Assembly: GCF_036345255.1 (NCBI RefSeq)
Contig: NZ_CP107783.1
Coordinates: 2,914,001 to 2,978,000, forward strand
DNA: 64,000 nucleotides
Reading direction: 5' to 3'
Origin: Streptomyces sp. NBC_00569
GTDB lineage: Bacteria > Actinomycetota > Actinomycetes > Streptomycetales > Streptomycetaceae
Within the stretch, counting starts at the first letter, position 1. Every line of letters begins with the position of its first letter. This document shows positions 60,622 through 64,000 of the stretch, piece after piece. The translations under genes were made by a program, and so were the position numbers. The notes under the pieces are model-generated. The model saw only the letters and a list, made by a program, of their open reading frames with translations, ran no database searches and had not been told where the DNA came from.

Positions 60622-62202
60622 ATGGCCGACGATCAGCACTACGACGTCATCATCATCGGTACGGGGGCGGGGGGCGGTACGCTCGCGCACCGGCTGGCGC
60701 CCACGGGAAAGCGGGTCCTGATCCTGGAACGCGGCGGCTACCTGCCCAGGGAGCGGGACAACTGGGACTCCACAGCCGTCTTCGTCAAGGGCAAGTACCG
60801 TGCCCCGGAGTTCTGGTACGACAAGCACGGCAACCAGTTCCCTCCGGAGGTCAACTACTACGTCGGGGGCAACACCAAGTTCTACGGAGCCGCGCTCTTC
60901 CGGCTCCGGCCCGAGGACTTCGGCGAACTGCGCCACCACGACGGCATCTCTCCGGCGTGGCCGATCCGCTACGAGGACCTGGAGCCCTACTACACCCAGG
61001 CCGAACACCTCTACCTGGTGCACGGGCGGCACGGCGAGGACCCCACCGAGGGACCGGCGAGCGCGCAGTACGCCTGTCCGCCGGTCGAGCACGAGCCGCG
61101 CATCCAGCAACTCAGTGACGATCTGGCGAAGGCAGGCCTGCACCCGTTCCACCTGCCGATCGGCGTGAACCTCACCCAGGACGAGAACGGCCGGGCCACC
61201 CATGACAGCGCCTGCATCCGCTGCGACCGGGTCGACGGCTTCCCCTGCCTCATGGGCGCGAAGTCCGACGCACAGGTGATCTGCGTCGACCCGGCGCTGA
61301 CGTACGACAACGTCACGATGGTGACGGACGCCGATGTGCGGCGCCTGGAGACCGATCCGACCGGACGCACGGTCACCAAGGTCGTCGCCGAGCTCAACGA
61401 CGGAGCGACCGAGGAATTCAGCGCCGACATCGTGGTGGTCGCGGCCGGCGCGGTCAACTCCGCCGTCCTGTTGCTTCGTTCGGCGAGCGACAGGCACCCC
61501 GGCGGGCTCGCCAACAGCTCGGACGTGGTGGGACGCCACTACATGCGTCACAACAACCTTGCGCTGATGGCGGTGTCGAAGGAACCGAACCCGACCAGGT
61601 TCCAGAAGACCCTGGCGCTGAACGACTGGTACCTGGGCGCGGACGACTGGGAGTACCCCCTCGGCGGCATCCAGATGCTCGGCAAGTCGGACGCCGACCA
61701 GATCCATGGCGAGGCACCGCGCTGGGCCGGTGCCGTCATGCCCGACATGCCCTTCGACGTGCTGGCGCACCATGCCGTCGACTTCTGGCTGTGCGGAGAG
61801 GACCTTCCGCTGCCCGAGAGCCGAGTCACCCTCGACAAGGACGACGCCATCCACCTGGCTCTCGACGAGAAGAACAACATCGCCGGTCTGAAGCGCCTCC
61901 AGCACAAGCTGCAGGGGATGCTCGGACACCTGGGCATGCACGAACACCACCTGCTGGATCACAGCATCTACCTGCACAAGGGCATGCCGATCGGAGCCAC
62001 CGCGCACCAGGCCGGCACCGTGCGGTTCGGCGACGACCCGAAGAGTTCCGCCCTGGACGTCAACTGCAAGGCCCACGACCTCGACAACCTCTACGTCGTG
62101 GACACGAGCTTCTTCCCCAGCATCGGCGCGGTGAACCCGTCACTGACCGCCATCGCCAACGCCCTGCGGGTCGGCGATCACATCGCCGCCCGCCTGCGCT
62201 GA
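60622..62202 (+). CDS. GMC-family FAD oxidoreductase
   Basis: 526 residues from ATG 60622. FAD-binding GTGAGGGTLAHRL (residues 13-25) and LILERGG; GNTKFYGAALFRL; a Cys cluster CIRCDRVDGFPCLMGAKSD near 205; and the C-terminal catalytic pair in GATAHQAGT and NPSLT. This fits the pyranose/glucose/choline dehydrogenase group (COG2303). No signal peptide. Oxidation of glucose or a related sugar is plausible from the adjacent gluconokinase and mutarotase but untested. 172 bp after gluconokinase. Confidence 0.9.
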   Translation: MADDQHYDVIIIGTGAGGGTLAHRLAPTGKRVLILERGGYLPRERDNWDSTAVFVKGKYRAPEFWYDKHGNQFPPEVNYYVGGNTKFYGAALFRLRPEDFGELRHHDGISPAWPIRYEDLEPYYTQAEHLYLVHGRHGEDPTEGPASAQYACPPVEHEPRIQQLSDDLAKAGLHPFHLPIGVNLTQDENGRATHDSACIRCDRVDGFPCLMGAKSDAQVICVDPALTYDNVTMVTDADVRRLETDPTGRTVTKVVAELNDGATEEFSADIVVVAAGAVNSAVLLLRSASDRHPGGLANSSDVVGRHYMRHNNLALMAVSKEPNPTRFQKTLALNDWYLGADDWEYPLGGIQMLGKSDADQIHGEAPRWAGAVMPDMPFDVLAHHAVDFWLCGEDLPLPESRVTLDKDDAIHLALDEKNNIAGLKRLQHKLQGMLGHLGMHEHHLLDHSIYLHKGMPIGATAHQAGTVRFGDDPKSSALDVNCKAHDLDNLYVVDTSFFPSIGAVNPSLTAIANALRVGDHIAARLR

Positions 62203-62239
62203 CGAGGGCTCCGTCGGTCCGTGAACCGGCTGAGCGCCG

Positions 62240-63280
62240 CTACAGGTGGTCGCCGGGCGTTCCGGCAGCCCGCGTGTCGGCGTCGGTGAGCTCCTCCAGC
62301 TCACCCATCGTGTCGAGCCGGTACAGCAGCACCAGCGCCGGACCGACCAGCAGGATCGCGATGGCTGTGACGATCACCAGCCAGCGCAGGGTGTGACCGG
62401 CACCGGCCGCCTCGGCCACCGTCAGCGAGGTGGGCAGCAGGTACGGCCGCTGCGCGCAGCCCCAGGCGCCGACGACCAGGGCGACGCTCGCCACCGAGGT
62501 GTGGCGGGACCAGCCGTAGGAGCGGCGCCACAGAAGCAGCACGGTGGCCAGACCACAGACCGCGGCCAGGATGATCAGGAGCAGGCCGAGCCCCCCGGTG
62601 AGGCCGTCCCAGACGTACCGGGCGTCGTCGTGGGTGACGGGCAGGCCGATGAGTGCGAGGACGACGACCGCGGCGAAGGCGATCAGCGCCCGCAGGCGGA
62701 AGTAGGCGACGAGGTCGTCGGCGCCGAACCGCAGGGCGTCGGAGCAGAGGAAGACCGCACCGAGGAACGCGGTGGCGGCGATGGCCAGCAGTCCCACGAG
62801 GACGGAGGTTCCATTGGCCCAGGCGTCCGCGGACGCGGTGGTGCCGACCTTGACCCGACCGGAGGCGATGCCGCCGAGCACCGCCCCGAGGAAGAACGGC
62901 GTGAGCAACGACGCGATGGCGAACGCGGCGCCGAAGACCCGCTGTTGGGCCAGGCGGCGGGTCGGCTTGCGCAGGGCGAACCCGGCGCCGCGGAGCACCA
63001 GGCCGACCGCGGCGAGGGCGAGCGGCAGCCACATCGCGGAGAAGACGGCCTGGAACATCGTCGGGAAGCCGGTCCACATGATCACCAGAATGAAGATCAA
63101 CCAGACGTTGTTGACCTCCCAGACCGGTGCCATGGCGTGGTCGATCAGCCAGCGGGGCCGTTTGCCACGCTCCGCGCCGCCGGCCAGGAGGTCCCAGAAT
63201 CCCGCGCCGTAGTCGGTACCTCCGGCGCAGGCGTAGGCGGCGATCGCGAGCACCATCACCCATGCGATGAAGTCGGCCAT
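62240..63280 (-). CDS. cydB: Cytochrome bd ubiquinol oxidase subunit II
   Basis: 346 residues from ATG 63280; an overlapping GTG at 63283 would add one residue. About nine membrane segments; typical GTDYGAGFWDLLAGG start and VWEVNNVWLIFILVIMWTGFP, the conserved Trp/Asn region of CydB. Coupled to cydA by stop/start overlap. Part of the high-affinity terminal oxidase in the plasma membrane. Confidence 0.94.
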   Translation of the reverse strand: MADFIAWVMVLAIAAYACAGGTDYGAGFWDLLAGGAERGKRPRWLIDHAMAPVWEVNNVWLIFILVIMWTGFPTMFQAVFSAMWLPLALAAVGLVLRGAGFALRKPTRRLAQQRVFGAAFAIASLLTPFFLGAVLGGIASGRVKVGTTASADAWANGTSVLVGLLAIAATAFLGAVFLCSDALRFGADDLVAYFRLRALIAFAAVVVLALIGLPVTHDDARYVWDGLTGGLGLLLIILAAVCGLATVLLLWRRSYGWSRHTSVASVALVVGAWGCAQRPYLLPTSLTVAEAAGAGHTLRWLVIVTAIAILLVGPALVLLYRLDTMGELEELTDADTRAAGTPGDHL

Positions 63281-64000
63281 CACGACGCACCGCCGGCGGT
63301 GCGGTCGGAGCCGCCGGGCTCGGCCCCGGTGGTGCTGGGTTCGGGCTCGCTTCTGGGCCCGTAGGGGGTGTCGGTCTCCGGCGGCAGGTCGGCGCGCGCG
63401 GCGGCCGAGCCCTCGTCGGCGATGCGCCAGCGGGTGCGCATCTTCAGGACGACCGCGAGGAACGAGCCGAAGACAGCCACGTACACGGCCATGACGATGC
63501 CGAGCATCGCCCACAGCGATGCGGCACGAGTGCCGGTCACCGCCTCCGAGACCCTCATGTGGTGGTAGACGATCCAGGGCTGGCGGCCGACCTCCGTGGT
63601 GATCCACCCGCACTCGACGGTGACCAGACACGCGACTCCCGCGATCGCGGCGCAGCGGAAGAACCAGCGGCTGCGCGGGAGGTCCCGGCGCCGCAGCCAG
63701 CACCAGCCGTACCAGAGCGCGAGCAGGATCAGCACGCTGCCGATGGTGACCATGATGTCGAAGGCCCAGTGGGCGATGGTCGCCTGAGTCGCCGTCGGGC
63801 GGTCGCTCGCCGCGACCGACGACAGGCCCGTCACCTTGGTGTCCGGGCTCAGTCCGGCGAGGATCGAGTCCAGCTGGGGAATCTTGACGCCGCCGGAGAT
63901 CGTCCCGTCGGGGTGCAGGCGCCCGAACATGTACTCCGGTACGTGGGTGTCGGTCTTCCAGACGATCTCCATGGCGGCGAACTTGATCGGCTGCTTGTGG
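63280..64000 (-). CDS. cydA: Cytochrome bd ubiquinol oxidase subunit I (5' end outside window)
   Basis: C-terminal about 240 residues only; the frame runs through the window end. HKQPIKFAAMEIVWKT at the edge is the conserved CydA QPxKxAAMEG region. It continues with KIPQLDSILAG, three or four membrane segments and the GRQPW motif (VGRQPWIVYHHMRVSEAV). Short Q-loop family features lie outside the window. The C-terminal tail is hydrophilic and Pro/Glu-rich. Confidence 0.95.
   Translation of the reverse strand, partial: HKQPIKFAAMEIVWKTDTHVPEYMFGRLHPDGTISGGVKIPQLDSILAGLSPDTKVTGLSSVAASDRPTATQATIAHWAFDIMVTIGSVLILLALWYGWCWLRRRDLPRSRWFFRCAAIAGVACLVTVECGWITTEVGRQPWIVYHHMRVSEAVTGTRAASLWAMLGIVMAVYVAVFGSFLAVVLKMRTRWRIADEGSAAARADLPPETDTPYGPRSEPEPSTTGAEPGGSDRTAGGAS

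Overview
The window is typical Streptomyces chromosome: very high GC with GC-rich third codon positions, frequent GTG starts, abundant divergent and 4-nt-overlapping gene pairs, a Methyltransf_19-type methyltransferase, CUT1 sugar ABC genes, a HVDL-type cysteine leader peptide and many secreted hydrolases. No tRNA, rRNA, CRISPR, insertion sequence or phage genes were seen. Both ends cut a gene: a GH2 beta-galactosidase at the left and cydA at the right.

Layout. (1) 1-13.3 kb: beta-galactosidase 3' end, a triple-repeat membrane-anchored protein, a SAM methyltransferase, homocysteine S-methyltransferase, a VOC protein, an M20 hydrolase/MFS exporter pair with a divergent Lrp-type regulator, an AraC regulator, and a tightly divergent YihY/AidB-like pair. 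(2) 13.5-28.7 kb: a GAF regulator, then a sugar locus (SIS isomerase, DeoR regulator, Gfo/Idh oxidoreductase, lipoprotein and two permeases) bracketed by two paralogous secreted proteins that I assign to DUF3472, followed by a secreted beta-helix protein, a secreted metalloprotease and a GNAT. (3) 28.8-38.5 kb: a complete sulfur assimilation unit: a Cys-containing leader peptide, sulfite reductase, a 59-aa CxxC protein, cysH-cysC-cysD-cysN, a sulfonate-type ABC transporter and a sirohydrochlorin chelatase that would supply siroheme. Two or three further tiny ORFs sit between these genes. (4) 38.6-46.7 kb: small housekeeping-type genes, a subtilase, an MMPL transporter and a CDP-alcohol phosphatidyltransferase. 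(5) 46.9-53.5 kb: a macrolide-type glycosyltransferase with an operator-like promoter, then a catabolic operon (SDR, amidohydrolase, CoA ligase, MaoC) divergent from MarR and IclR regulators. (6) 53.6-64 kb: a cation/proton antiporter, aldose epimerase, GH15, cyclase-family hydrolase, gluconokinase, GMC oxidoreductase, and cytochrome bd (cydB, cydA), which together could form an oxidative glucose route.

The most interesting structure is small. A cysteine leader peptide and other micro-ORFs are built into the sulfur operon. The YihY/AidB-like pair appears to share one 7-bp -10 element from which both genes would be transcribed leaderless in opposite directions. The two DUF3472 proteins share a bipartite upstream motif. 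Several other genes (mmuM, VOC, AraC, DUF1697, the glycosyltransferase) also show a TANNNT box 6-7 nt before the start codon, the leaderless arrangement. All family names come from reading the translated sequences by eye; no searches were run.
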